From: Eudromia elegans
Taxonomy: Eukaryota > Chordata > Aves > Tinamiformes > Tinamidae
Direction: 5' to 3'
DNA length: 64,000 nt
NCBI GenBank assembly: GCA_003342815.1
Contig: PTEX01000120.1
Location: 706,562 to 770,561 of the forward strand
Notes under the pieces: model-generated
Seen by the model: only the letters and a program-made list of their open reading frames with translations
What the model was told of the DNA's origin: nothing
Databases searched by the model: none
Shown here: positions 25,501-37,660 of the stretch, piece after piece
Numbering within the stretch: the stretch's first letter is position 1
How the letters are laid out: every line of letters begins with the position of its first letter
Made by a program: the position numbers and the translations under genes

Positions 25501-26689
25501 TGGGAGATACTGCTATCAAAAAGAACAACATGGTAAATATAGACCATTTTAAGCAAAGAGTATATGCAAAAGTGTTCCCTTCACTGCAAGTAAAGTTATG
25601 GAAGAAAAACTACAAAGAACGTGGTTAAACAAAAAGCACTATAAAAATAGAATAAAATAAAATATTTAGGATTACTTGCCCTTTAAGAATACTGGTACTG
25701 ATATGCAAAATTTTCTGAAATGGTCTGGTTTTTGATATTCTTGCTTGTTCTATCAGCAGCCTTCAATGAAGGTCACTGAAGTCTTCTCTAGGGTTTGTAA
25801 CTGAACTGGCTAAGACTTCACAGAGTTGGAGAAAGAACTGACTTTTCATTTGTATTGACATATATATGTGGGATATATTCTTAAGGGATCCAAGGCAGAT
25901 ATGGGAAAGCTGAAGCTGAAGTCTGAAAGATGAAGCTGGAGTCATCATGTAACTTCCACAGGATATGAAGCGTTACAGAAAGTTCAGGGTAGGACTACAT
26001 TTTGTGCACTGTATATGTTTTGTGAAATGTCATGGACTGATCCATGGAGACAATTGCTACCGAAGAACATGGTGTGGCAATGCGCATTACATGTCACTGA
26101 AGTACTGCTCCGTGAAGTATCAGTGCTTAGACTCTCTGACACCAACATACTGGTCACCATTTAAGTATATGCATATAGAGAAGAATTCAGAGATTGTCCA
26201 AAAGGCAGAAGTCATCTCATATGCAAGATATTTTCTGAAATTAATTATGTCCAGATTGAGAAAAGCTACATTCCCTACCACAAGAGCTGTGCAAATGGAA
26301 TACAGGCTGTAGCACAAAACTATATAAAGCTGCCTATTGTATCACCAACTATGCAGAGCAATAACATGTGGAAAGTCTCACATAAGATGTCTCATATATT
26401 ACTTTAGGTGCTAAATTATTATCCGAGCATTGCATTCGTAAAGGTATGATAGCACTGTGTGAATGTAGATGTAGAATGTAGAAACATGAATTTTAGATGT
26501 TACTTAGAGCTATAGTGAAGAATACCTGAAAATAGAGGATAAAACTATCTCTGGTGTAAGTGTCTGCAAGTGAAAAATAGAAATGCTATAACATTATATT
26601 GGAAATACATGCAACCAATCTGAGACTAAAATCATAAAATTTAAGCCCTGGAGGAGTAATGCTATATTTTTTAATGAAAAGCATGTAAA
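19522..26689. other. AT-rich non-coding sequence
   Basis: About 7 kb in which I find no gene. It holds GTTT units (about 22151-22172) and a self-complementary T10A10 tract at 24541-24560. A locally GC-richer patch at 24788-25007 is open on both strands (65 and 70 codons) but has no recognised motif. The 115-codon frame at 25965-26312 also matches nothing I know. Confidence 0.5.
24541..24560. repeat. Perfect T10-A10 self-complementary tract
   Basis: Ten T followed directly by ten A, then after a short gap another A run. It is a perfect 20-bp palindrome of the lowest complexity, and a similar T10-A17 tract exists at 33070-33097. Confidence 0.9.
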
Positions 26690-26815
26690 GATAGCACAGA
26701 TTTAGAGAACCCAAGAATGATACTATCAGCTTGTTGTAGAAAAGAATGCAGCAGCGCCAGGACTTAAACCTGGCCATGCGATTATGTTTAGCACTGTAAG
26801 CACTAGTCATAGTGC
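26690..26815 (-). mobile_element. Probable degraded tRNA-derived SINE (MIR-like)
   Basis: On the minus strand there is an A-box-like TGACTAGTGCTTA (26797-26809) followed 26 bp later by a B-box-like GGTTTAAGTCC (26760-26770) set in a small stem (CCAGG / CCTGG), the geometry of a pol III tRNA-type promoter. After the B box the sequence continues CTGGCGCTGCTGC and then AGCTG...TTGGG...CTGTGC, which resembles the order of blocks in the MIR core. The acceptor stem does not close, so it is not a functional tRNA. MIR copies are known in bird genomes as ancient remnants. Identification is by eye only. Confidence 0.4.
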
Positions 26816-29800
26816 CAACTTACCTCCAGTGTGATTTTGAACACAGCACTATGCACCAAAACCACCTCTGGAGTGTTTAGTGAGAATAAGTACATTGCAG
26901 CATGATCTACAGGACAAGGCGGCAGTGAATGGTAGTTGATAAAACACATCAAAGATAGAAACGGGTCTTTGAGAGAAAAAGACCATTTCCAAGGCCAAAT
27001 GCAATTCATCTATCCACGGTCTGCAAGTATTCTGCAAGTAAGCATTTCTAATTCTTCCATTTTCTTTTTTAAGAAAAGAGAGAAAAACTCTTTTCCGTCC
27101 TTTAGAACACAATATGGTAAATAATGGAACTACGAGTTTTACCCAGGAGCTGGTGAGGCCAGGGGTTCCCTCCCCACTGACGTCCAGGAGGCCATAGAAG
27201 GCTGTGCAGAGGCCATACTCAGGTGATGAGCTTTGCATGGCACCTCATTAAATCCTGCTTTTCCTGTGAGTTAGACCAAAAATAATTGCTTTATACTCCC
27301 ATACCGCATACAATTTACTTGCACAGGTTTTTTTTGCATGTAGCTAAAGATTCTAAATAAACTGACAAAAAGGATTTTTCTTCCCAATCATGCTCAAACA
27401 TGATGGATCACTTTTCTTATGCATTTCTATGCAAAAAAAATTTTTCAAGTTTATTTCTGTGTAGTGACACAGCTTCCAAAGAATATTACAGATTGCTTGT
27501 TCAGGCTGCCTAATAGCAATAAGGAGTTTCACAGAATAATGTGAGAGCTAGTTTGACCATCGATTTGTGCAAGGCAGTTCCTGTGCAAAAACTGATAAGT
27601 AGTATCTTATTAACCACTTTCCTCTTTCAACTTTGCTTCATCATAACATGTCATTTAAAAATGTGTGTGTATATATATATATGTATGCATGTTTTATTTT
27701 TTCTATATTAGGGCATGTTTTCTTTATTTTTTAAAAAATTTGTTTTAAAAATATTTATCTTATACTTCATAATAAGTATTTTACATGTGCTAAATCCTGT
27801 GAAGGTATTTGCTCTCTTTAAAATAATGTTTAGGGCTTTTAAGCAACAATTCTCTTGTGACAAGGAGTGACAGGCCAGGTAAATATAAAAGAGCCTCTGC
27901 ATGTACTCATGTTTTTAGGAAATTGTGTCTGACTTTAAAAAGTCACATTCAAAGGAGTTTTGTTTGTTTGCTTTCTTTTATGTCTTGATAAATACTAATG
28001 GCCTAGGTTCAAATCCAGGAGACTGCTGGGTTAGACACTGAGAGAAGTACAGTCAAAGCAAAGGAGTCAGATTAAGTCACAGGAAACCTCGGTTGACCTT
28101 GAAAATTGGGAAGAGTACAGAGTTGTTCTGAGTACTAACAAGTTTTCAGCTGATAAGCTGAAAGCTACCTATTAAAACCTGGGTGTGCTACTGACTCAAC
28201 AGGATGCTTGCGATCTTTTCCTGTGTGAGAGTACAGCCAGGAAAAGAAAAATAAGATCTGAGATTCTTAATACATGAGGTATTTCCAGGATAAATGAGAA
28301 TATTACTCCACAAAGCTGATGTAAAATCCTGTAGGCATATTGTACAGGTAAAATTGCCTAGTAGGTATAGGAAAGGGCAGCAAAAATGAAGATGAAAAAG
28401 TAGAAGCACTCTTATGAGAAAAAAAATAGAAAGCCTTGTCTTCTTTAGCCTGACAAAAGGAAGAGGAGAAGGAATGTCATTACTGTTTGCTCAGACAACA
28501 GAATGTGAGGCAAGAGAAGACCTATTGAAGACCTATCCTTCATCTTGGATGAAGCTTGTAAAAGAACACATATAACATGAGCATGAATAAATTTATGATT
28601 CTAATTAGTAAGTATTGGAACAACTATTTATTAGGAGTATTGAAGGGCAAAAATTTAACTACTTTTAAGATAAAGTTTACTAAATGTGCAAAAAAGATTT
28701 ATACCTTACGCCTGACTTCAATAATGGTCAACTCAAAGCTGTGACCCAGCAGTCTTCTAGTCTTGTGTTACCAAGTAGAAACATATTTTAATTTTACACT
28801 TAATATACAGTTAATAAAATAAAAGAAATCACATTTTACTTCAGGTTCTATAAATAATTTTTTAACATTTGGTTATTTTATAACTACATAAATTTCTTTT
28901 AAAAGAGGTATTATTCTAGATATATGTGGAGATTTTTTTCAGTAAACCAGTGATAAAGTTGAATTCCTTTGATTGATATACTGAAAATGACCACATAGTA
29001 CATGCTAGTTGGAGCTATTTTCATCTAATTATCACTATGACATTTTTCAGAATAACACTCCTTGACATTTACACTGAAATGTGCTATTGTGTTTCCTCAT
29101 GTTCCTTCTCTTTATGGTCATTTTAATCTGTCATTTTAGTAAGACACACATTGTACAAGATCTTTCATTTGTACTGTAATTTCCTTTAAATTTGATAACT
29201 TTTGCAATAATCCTAGGCATTAAGAAGGACAATATTTTTATTAAAACTAGTCCTCTGCCAAGTAGTGTTTCAGTTCCTCAATATACAAAATTTTCTTTTA
29301 CATGTATTATTACTACTTCACTGAAGATGCCATAATAAAAGAATGATATGAAAAAGAAATTTTTGGAATTCTACCAATGAGTGCTCCAGATAGAAATAAT
29401 TGTAGTTAATTTAAAATTTTATAAGGTATAAGTCACAAAATTAACCAGTATTTATAGAATTTATATTATTTCCTTTGTTTTTCACTTTTAAGGATCAGAA
29501 ATAAAGAATTCCTCTGGAAACAGTTTTTGGAAGGGTTGAGATTGTATGACTAGAGGTTTCTGGGTGTTTGTTGTTGTGCTCACTTGGTGAGCAGATTTAT
29601 TTTCCTACTTAGCAAAGCGCAGCTGTTTATAAATGTACAAATACTAGCCCAAAATGTGCCTCTTTTAACAACCAACTCTACATAGTTTGAAAGCATCAAA
29701 TATCTTGTGTATTTTTTTATACGGTCTATTAACCATCCTAACTTTTTACAAGAGGGATATAATGTATATGGGCATCTTTCATAGATTATTGCTATACTTT

Positions 29801-30314
29801 TATTATATATCCAGGAGCTATACATTTACCTATATGAACCCATTTTTCTTGAAGAGACATACAGCACTGAGTTATGCATGCATTGCAAGCAAGCCTATTA
29901 GAGTATAATTATTTTGTTATGTCCAGAAAGCTCTTGGATGTCCTGTCTCATACAGGGGTGCCCCCAGCAAAAAAGACTGTGTTCAGTGTCTGTCAGGGTG
30001 GCAAATTTGTCCCAACAATTTTCAGTGGAAAGAAAATGTATTTCATGCTTTTATTTGTTGCTACTTCTTTCCCTAAGGATATTCTGAGATATTTTTATTT
30101 ATCATCCATCACTGGCAGTTGTTGTTTTCCTGGATGTATGATTAACAGACACAAACAAAGCTATAAAATAGAGCAGACTATGCAAAAACCAGTAGAATAA
30201 ATGTTAAGCCAAAGAATCTAACATAACTCTTAGAGTGGCAGCCTCAACAGAGACTTTCTACCTTTTCTTATTATTAATATAATTTTTATTTTTTTTTACT
30301 TTCAAAGATGTATA
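26816..30314. other. AT-rich non-coding sequence
   Basis: A GC-richer spot near 27117-27240 gives part of a 129-codon minus-strand frame (26849-27238) with no recognised domain. A TG/TA dinucleotide run lies at about 27661-27690. Nothing else stands out. Confidence 0.5.
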
Positions 30315-31031
30315 ATGTATTTTATTAATGGAATTCCTAGGATCTGTTCATGGTTCCAGGAACTCTCCATTATCCAGCCCAGACGTACAAGCTTTCTATT
30401 CTTTGGCTCTTATGATGCTCATTCTACCTTCTGGCTAGTCCAGGTTCAGTTTGCCAGAGATCACACACTCTCTAGTAAACCCTCACTTTCCAATTGTTGT
30501 TGTCCTGGATGCACGACCATATGGCCCGAGGTCCCACTTCGGCAACACCCAGACTTTCATACACACATGGGCAACAGAAGAGAAGAGAGTCTCTGGCCAA
30601 GGAGAACATTCAGAAATTGAGTTCATAGAGATAATGGGACAGACTGCACTGAGCAGTATAGACATGCACACAGACCAGCTCCTGTTTGCAGGTAACTCAT
30701 TCCTTTTGACCTTTATTCCCTCTTTTTTCCTACTCTGTTCCTCACCAGTCCACCTGATGCCTCCCTTTCCCCATCCCTGGTTCTTCCCCTGGACATCCCA
30801 TAACAAGTCCTGCACAACTCCAGGTTATTCTTCCCCTCTTCCTCATAACAAGCTCTGCACCCCGGCAGTGCTCCAGGCTGCAAGGATCTCAGAGAACCTC
30901 TCTGCTGGCCATGGGGATGGGAATCCTCCAGGCCCACAGAGTTGGGTCTCTCCTGGGACAGCCCTGAAGGCCAGGACGTGCAAATGTTTATTGAGGCTCA
31001 CTTACCCGCCCCTGGACAACACCGGGTAAGT
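30315..31031 (+). other. GC-richer island with a 192-codon open frame ending at a strong splice-donor-like site
   Basis: The frame at 30451-31029 is the longest in the window that is not from a transposon. Its second half is proline- and serine-rich. A strong pyrimidine tract ending ctcaccag (30741-30748) and GTAAGT at 31026-31031 bracket a 277-nt stretch (30749-31025) that is open in this frame. Against coding, a 110-codon frame lies antisense, and the candidate exon contains an imperfect internal duplication (cataacaagtcctgcac at about 30800 and cataacaagctctgcac at about 30845). No protein family is recognised. A lncRNA exon, an unrecognised retroelement remnant, or chance are all possible. 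Confidence 0.25.
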
Positions 31032-33069
31032 TTTTTGATCATGTCTTAAGAAAGTCAGCTTAGAGAGGTAATTTTGTATTTTTCGTGTGAGAGTATTAAC
31101 AACCTCCTCCATCCACCTAGAAAATTTAAACTCAGGGAAGGAAGGAAGAGATACTTAGCGAGCTAGAAGTATGGGTTCCTGTGCAAGACAAGTCCTGAAT
31201 TCAGACCTGTGCTAAATTCTTGGCATTTGTTGCTGCTTTTCATTTTACAGGGTTGTCTAGATATCAAGCAATAAATGAGCATCAAATTCATACTAATTCT
31301 GCTTTTTAAAAGTTTTCAACTGCTTTAGCACTCTCTGAACTCAAACTGTTCCGCTGTGGGGACTGCTTGAGTGATTCCAACTTATAACCGTGATACCCTA
31401 TAATATAGCAAGCATTACAATTTCCTTTTCTAGTATGCACTGCTTGCATTCTGACTTACTGAGTAGTCTTGAGTTTTCTTGCTTATGCAATGAGGAATTT
31501 TTCTCTAAGGTAGATAAGGATTTTTTTTATGGCCAAATGACATTTTGGTGGGAAGAAACAGTCTAACCAAATCACATGGTTCCGAGTTGTACGATCTTGT
31601 CACTACATGTCCTGACTAGTATTTTTGCTTGGGTAAAAAAGCTATGATGGCATTGGTTGACTGATAGAAGAGAGATATTTTAGAACTCTAATAATAATAA
31701 TAAAATATTTTCACTATATACTTCTAAAATGACTTATTTAGATAGAATAATTCTCCTTTTCTATTTTTTTTCCATTTTTATAAGGATATTTTCATTTTCT
31801 AAAGAAATTTCTTTAGAGGGAATTTCTGAACTTGAGAAGGAATTACTTTTTTGGTCTTGTTAGTAATTATTAAAAATGTGATAGATAAATTGTTAGGCAA
31901 ACTCTTTATATTTGTAAATTTTAACTGAATTAGGAAGTAAGAGTAAGAGTTATAGCTGAGGTGTTTCATTTTACTAATTCTGACTAAGAAGCGCTATATA
32001 ATCACATAATAGTGAGCTGACGGCTTCAATCCTCCACAAGGGATGATCAGCAAGAAGGGAGACGTGGTTATGGCCTGAGTAGAGTTTGGTACCCTGTTTG
32101 TGACCTGTTGATCTCAGAATGACTAACTTCATTCAGTTGCACAGAATGAGCTGTTTTGATTCAAGAATATCAAAAAGTTGTTACTTAAAATATTATAAAT
32201 CGAAGCATTTGGCATCTGACTAAACAGTTTTTTGCAGATTCAGCTCTCATTATAAGTTCCTCAGTCTAAACAAGCACACATTTAAGACACAGCATTGCAA
32301 TCAGAGATCAATAAAGATGAAAAAATATTAGCGTAATATGAATAGTAATACTAATAATTTTATTTTGCAAATCATGTAAGAGATCACGAAGAAAAGTAGT
32401 TAATTTTTCCCAATGTTTTGTTTTCATCAGGACATGAACTATCTGTGCCTTGATAATTAGAAGAAATATCAAAGACTAGCCCTCAGTAATCTACAGTGAT
32501 GGTGTTCTACATCGTACAGATTAGATAAATAATCATCTCTCCCTCTAGAAAAGAATATTTCTACTGCTGAAGTAACCAACACCAAAATTATTTTCCTCAT
32601 TATTTCTTTCCTTGTTTCTTTCTAGGTTCTGTGCATCTAATTCTGCATCATCAGCAAAGAGCAAGGAGTTCTGGAAATGCCAGAATAATTAATTTGAATA
32701 TTTTAAAAATATTACCATTTTCACTCCATTGCAAACTACTCAGTAGTTCAAAGCAAATTTGATTTATTCAGAATAGCATTTTCAGTGATTAATCTCTGAA
32801 TTGCTCACTGATAAAACCTCACTTAGTTTTAGAAGGAAGTGCTATTTTTAAAATGTGTTTTGAAATATATATTACAATTTCTATCCTTAACACATAGGCA
32901 TGTAGGCAGGTAACATCAAGGTACAATCAATTGTGCATTGAGGTCCTGCTTTGAAAGAACACAACGGTACCATCTGAGAGTCTCCCCTGCTTCAAATTGT
33001 ACATCTGAAGATGCTGAGCTAAACCCAGATCAGAAAGCTTTAGAAGTGACATCCTCTTGTTTCCTTTCC

Positions 33070-33097
33070 TTTTTTTTTTAAAAAAAAAAAAAAAAAT
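33070..33097. repeat. T10-A18 homopolymer junction
   Basis: A run of T switches directly to a longer run of A, giving a perfect 20-bp low-complexity palindrome similar to that at 24541-24560. Confidence 0.85.
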
Positions 33098-34040
33098 ACT
33101 TTTAATCTTATTTATAACTTGTTCATATGTTCTTACTGTTTTTAATGGTAACAAAAAGATACTCTAGAACTTTTTCTTCTAGATCATTCTTCTGTGGACT
33201 AGCATTAATATTTTGAAGATAAGACAAAATTTATTTAGTTTTATTTCTCTAGTGTCGCGTATTTAACTTCTTACATAAACATGAAATGGAAGAGTACGAG
33301 TGACCCTGTGTTGTCTTAATATCAGATCAATAGAAACCCTTTTGTTTGATCAAAATTTATTGATCAAATTTAATATGTAAAAATAAGTTTCATGCTGCTC
33401 TGAGAGTCAGAGAGACGTAACTTCAAATTTCAAAAAACAAAGCAAAATAGAATATCAAAACCCCCTCTTTTTACTGGTTCCTGCTGAGTGATACATATCA
33501 CTTGAAATGCTTGTGCTGTACTGTACAATCCAAACTCTGAAGAGTTTTTGATTTGAGAAGCATATTAGCGTAGAATATATATGGACAGTGTCTGGAAAGC
33601 CACACTGCTAAAAAGATCTGCTGTTAAACTGGAATTATTTCAATAAGATTTAACAGCTGTCCTGAACTAATGATAAGAAACTATTGGAGTTTCTGATAAA
33701 TATTTGTTAGCAGTTTTTTTGAAGGGTTATAATTCATTTATTTGACATTCTGGCAACTCCATGAACTAAAACTCATTAAAGAAATTTTGAGGTGAACTTT
33801 TTACCTGAAAAAGTTGCTTGTTCAGAAATTTTACGAAAGAGAAAGTAGAGAGTACAAAATTATTTTAGTCCTGAATGAGAACTTCTTGAAAGAGAAGAGA
33901 TATTTCCACTTTATTACCTACCAACATTGATGTTTGTGAAAGGACTATGCATCTACCATGTAGCCAGAGTGGATTTTGCTCCATATTGTGGTGTACAAAT
34001 ATTTAACATTTGTCTTGGTTAACTGAAAACACTGCTACTA

Positions 34041-34140
34041 TAAAATAAAATAAAATAAAATAGAATAAAATAAAATAAAATAAAATAAAATAAAATAAAA
34101 TAAAATAAAATAAAATAAAATAAAATAAAATAAAATAAAA
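34041..34140. repeat. TAAAA pentanucleotide microsatellite, 20 units
   Basis: Exactly 100 bp of TAAAA, with a single TAGAA interruption at 34061-34065. The antisense frame reads a repeated FILFY peptide and is an artefact. The purity of the array suggests recent expansion, so its length is likely polymorphic. Confidence 0.97.
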
Positions 34141-37100
34141 TAATGCCAGTTTCAAAATTTTGTGATTCATAATATTATTTGGCATTTTTGAAAAATAGTA
34201 TTGGCTATCTTAAGAAAAAAACTTTCTGTTTCTAAATAATCCTATACTTACTATTTCCATGGGATGTTAAAAATTACTGCACAGTTATGTTTGTATAAAG
34301 AACTTTAGGAGGAAGGGAAGTAAAAACTTGTATGGATCATCATGAACAGAGGGGTCAGTTCGTTTCAGAAATGAAAGTGCTGTGAGAACTTTTCAGTTTT
34401 GTCACAGTGCACTGCATCTTGCAATACCCATTGAACAGATGACATTCAGGTGTATAGAAACAAAACAAGTCCTGATTGTGTCTCACTCCTCCTGAGTGGC
34501 AATCTTCTCATACAGGCTTTTTATGGCAATCCAGAATTTTGGGAGATAATTTCAGCCCTTACATTGTCTTTTGAATCTAAGAACTCATCACTACCTAATA
34601 GTATGAAATAAATTGTATGACTTTTCCAATAAAACAGCACATTTGACTCCTCTGTTAGGAGATTAATAAAAAGCTATAATACTGAGGTGCATCTGGCAAG
34701 CAGATCTGGGGATTTTTATAATGGGATATGACACTGATACATAAATCTCTCTCTTCTTTCACCATTATTTTTTTTCTAAACATTTTCTAATGGATTTCTA
34801 AAATTAAAGCTTAAGTATTACTGCCATTCCAGTAAAATGAAGGTTAGATTGCCTAAATAATAAAGCAGTGATGCAGAAATTACGTCATATATATGTATAT
34901 GACCTTCCTTGTGTTTTATTAGGTAATTGGTGGAGAAAGTGGTGTATAATGTTCAGTAGGATTCTAGATGCATCTGTTTGCTTCATGGAAGAAAATGTCT
35001 TCACACTTTTTGGAAACCGAGGGAACATCTTAATCTTTAAGATCTCTTCATGCAAGGTCTTTCTGTTAGGCCTCTTTTGGGTATAGAGATTGTTAAAGTG
35101 CAGATGTGAAATATTAACCGTTATGAATCCTGCAAATTAAAACACCAAAGCAACAGAATATTCATAGCAAAAAGGCAAAGGTGAGCCAAAAGACCACTCA
35201 CCCTAAAGCTGCTTTCAAGTAATAGTATAGACCATATGGGTCTTTATGAATTTTGCAACAAGAAATGAACACAACTGTTCAGCCATTTCCTACTGCATTG
35301 GCATAAGGAGTTGTGTGAACATCCTTTAAAAGGTTTCTTGAAAGAAAATTCCATGATCAGGATCTTCGATGAGAGTTATGTGAGCAACACTTTAGGTTTG
35401 ACATCCTCAACTAATCTGGCTGATCTATAAAGGAAATTAGTATAGCCTGGAACTAAGAATAAAAGCCCCAAACAAAACGGTGAGAGTGTGCTAAAGAAGT
35501 GAACAAATGCTTCCAGTGGAGAAGTTCACCATTGAGTAAAATTCTTTTCATTCATAAATGGTTCAAATCTATGCAATCACTGAAATAATATTGCAAAGCA
35601 GACAAATCAAAAATTTTCAAGATGCAATTACTTCTCTCTTTTTTTTCTAGTATGAAAACTGATGCTTTGCTATCACATGCAAAAGTGATAAATGTGTAAG
35701 AAGATCCAAGGCTAAGGAAACAAAAAAGTCTCTTGCATCAAGGGAAAATTGCTGGCAAACAGTGGAGAATTTCAACTTAAAGATTCAAAGAAAATTTATT
35801 TGTGAGATATTTGGCAAATAATATTTAAAATGGTTAGTATTATTACATTTTGATTGCAAAACTAAAATGCTCATCAAAAAAATACATATTTAGCCTACAA
35901 CTTTAGTTCTACTTTAAAGCAGGGTTTGTGGTTCTCTTTTTAAGTTTTTTCAATGTATAAGCAAAACGCAAATATGATGCATCCTGCATGTAGATAACCC
36001 ATTGTGTTCTCATTTGAACTACTCCAAATATTTTAATGCCTTAGATTGCACAGATATAATTGAATTGGATCTATAGAAAACAGGGTAAGCAAGCAGAATT
36101 ATGTGGAAAATTCAGTTATTTTGATGGGTGAACAAAATATCACAATTTAGCTGTTCAAGATTCTGTGGAATTTTGAACTGGAACTTACACAACTTATCTT
36201 TGTGGCTGACCAAAGACAAAATATGGATAGTAAAGAGGTGATGATAGAGAGAGGAAGAAACATACATTAACAATTCTATATTGAAGTCTTGTTATGAATT
36301 TCATGATTTATGTTTATAAATTCATTAATGCTGTGAAAAAATATACATACTATGTTCGCATGATACAACAAATAGTTCTTTAATAACAGACACGTCTTTC
36401 TGAAACTTTGTGAAACTACTGTAAAGAATTATGATAACAAAATAATACAGATTTGATGGAATGACATTTGTTAGATCACAAATCTCTCTCTGAATTTTGT
36501 CCTACATCCTATGTATTGTCTTCCATAGCACAAACATCCCATACTGATAACCTTGTTTTCATAAAAGATCTTTGTGGATCATACATACTATGCAACCTAT
36601 TCCTGAATTATATTCACTCTTATCCTATTCCAAACCTAACATCTTTTAACTCCAAATCATTATTCCTAGAAAAATGTATACTTAATGAGATTTTAATATA
36701 ATTGGAAAAAAAAAGAATATGGAATGCAGCAGAAAAAGTTGTTTACAATTATCTGAAAGTTAAAAACAATCAGACAAAAAAAAAGACAGTCAAAGTCTTA
36801 TATGAATTCTCTCAGATATCTGAAAAAATATTTTGGTTAAAGAAATTGAAATGAGGAAGATCTTTCTCTCTCCAACTGAATACTCATATTTTTCCCTCTC
36901 TTCTTGCTTAAATTCTTCCTTTTCTATTTGTCAAGTGCATATATTCAGAATGTCACCTAGAAGGTTGAAATGTTTGTCTGAGATTAGTCTGTGCAAGGCA
37001 AAACGAATACCGGATTACTTTCTAAGTACATTGGAGTTTGAGGTTTAGAGAAAGTGACATAAAATGCAGTTGAATATGTACTATGCATTATGCTATGCAA

Positions 37101-37499
37101 ACTTAACAATACATAATCTTCTCTATCAAACACTCCTTTCTATGCAGGAGCATGTATAGACGACTGAGTGATAACCATTCACCTTTTATCAATGTATGTT
37201 TTTTCTTTGCTTTAAAATAGGGACCAATTTATTCTGGCAGGTGCTAAAATTATTTCCATAAGGATGCACCGTGCCAAACCAATTGGCCTAAAAGCCTTCT
37301 CAAGATATATCATGATTTTATGAATGATGATCAAGTGTCTAGTCACTCCTTTCTTCTCAGTCTGCTTGTTTGTTTATTTTTGCTTAGAATGCTGATTTTT
37401 GAAAAAGGTGGGTCTTTTTTTTAAATGTGTGAAAAATCTCTTCTCTGCTTTCCCTTCTACTGACTCTAGATACCTGTTACAGGAAAGTTTAGGAAAATA

Positions 37500-37660
37500 G
37501 GATCATGACTCTATGGTAACAGAGCTTGGATGGGACCAGCCTTTTGAGTCCAATGTCTTTTTCAAAACTGGGTCAGCTGTGATGTCAGACCAAGTGGTTC
37601 GGGATTTTATCCAGTCAGTCTTGAAAACCTTCAAGGACAGAGACTGTACAAAATACAAAC
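37500..37660 (-). mobile_element. CR1 LINE 3' end fragment, old and diverged
   Basis: The sequence follows the order of the CR1 3' region read in reverse: a diverged 'atcatgactctatgg' end, a 'gggaccagccttttga' block, then 'ccagtcagtcttgaaaacctt' and 'caaggacagagactg'. The last blocks resemble the equivalent region of the copy at 1867-2685 (gattttgagtatcaacaagg, acagggactccacaa). Divergence is high, so it is probably one of the oldest CR1 copies here. Confidence 0.6.

Larger units (their letters stand above)
31032..37499. other. AT-rich non-coding sequence
   Basis: The stretch contains the T10-A17 tract and the TAAAA array described separately. Short frames show no family resemblance. No transposon could be aligned. 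Confidence 0.5.

Noticed and set aside
25965-26312. 115-codon plus-strand frame
   Set aside because: No recognisable domain, no start context or splice signals that stand out; length is within chance expectation for 64 kb searched in six frames.
26745-26815. Functional tRNA gene on the minus strand
   Set aside because: The T-arm-like stem and B box are good, but no acceptor stem closes and no anticodon stem forms; a tRNA-derived SINE relic fits better.
26849-27238. 129-codon minus-strand frame as a host gene
   Set aside because: Only its first 40 codons lie in GC-richer sequence; the rest is AT-rich with no motif, so chance is likelier.
34003-34185. FILFY-repeat peptide on the minus strand
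   Set aside because: Pure translation of the TAAAA microsatellite.
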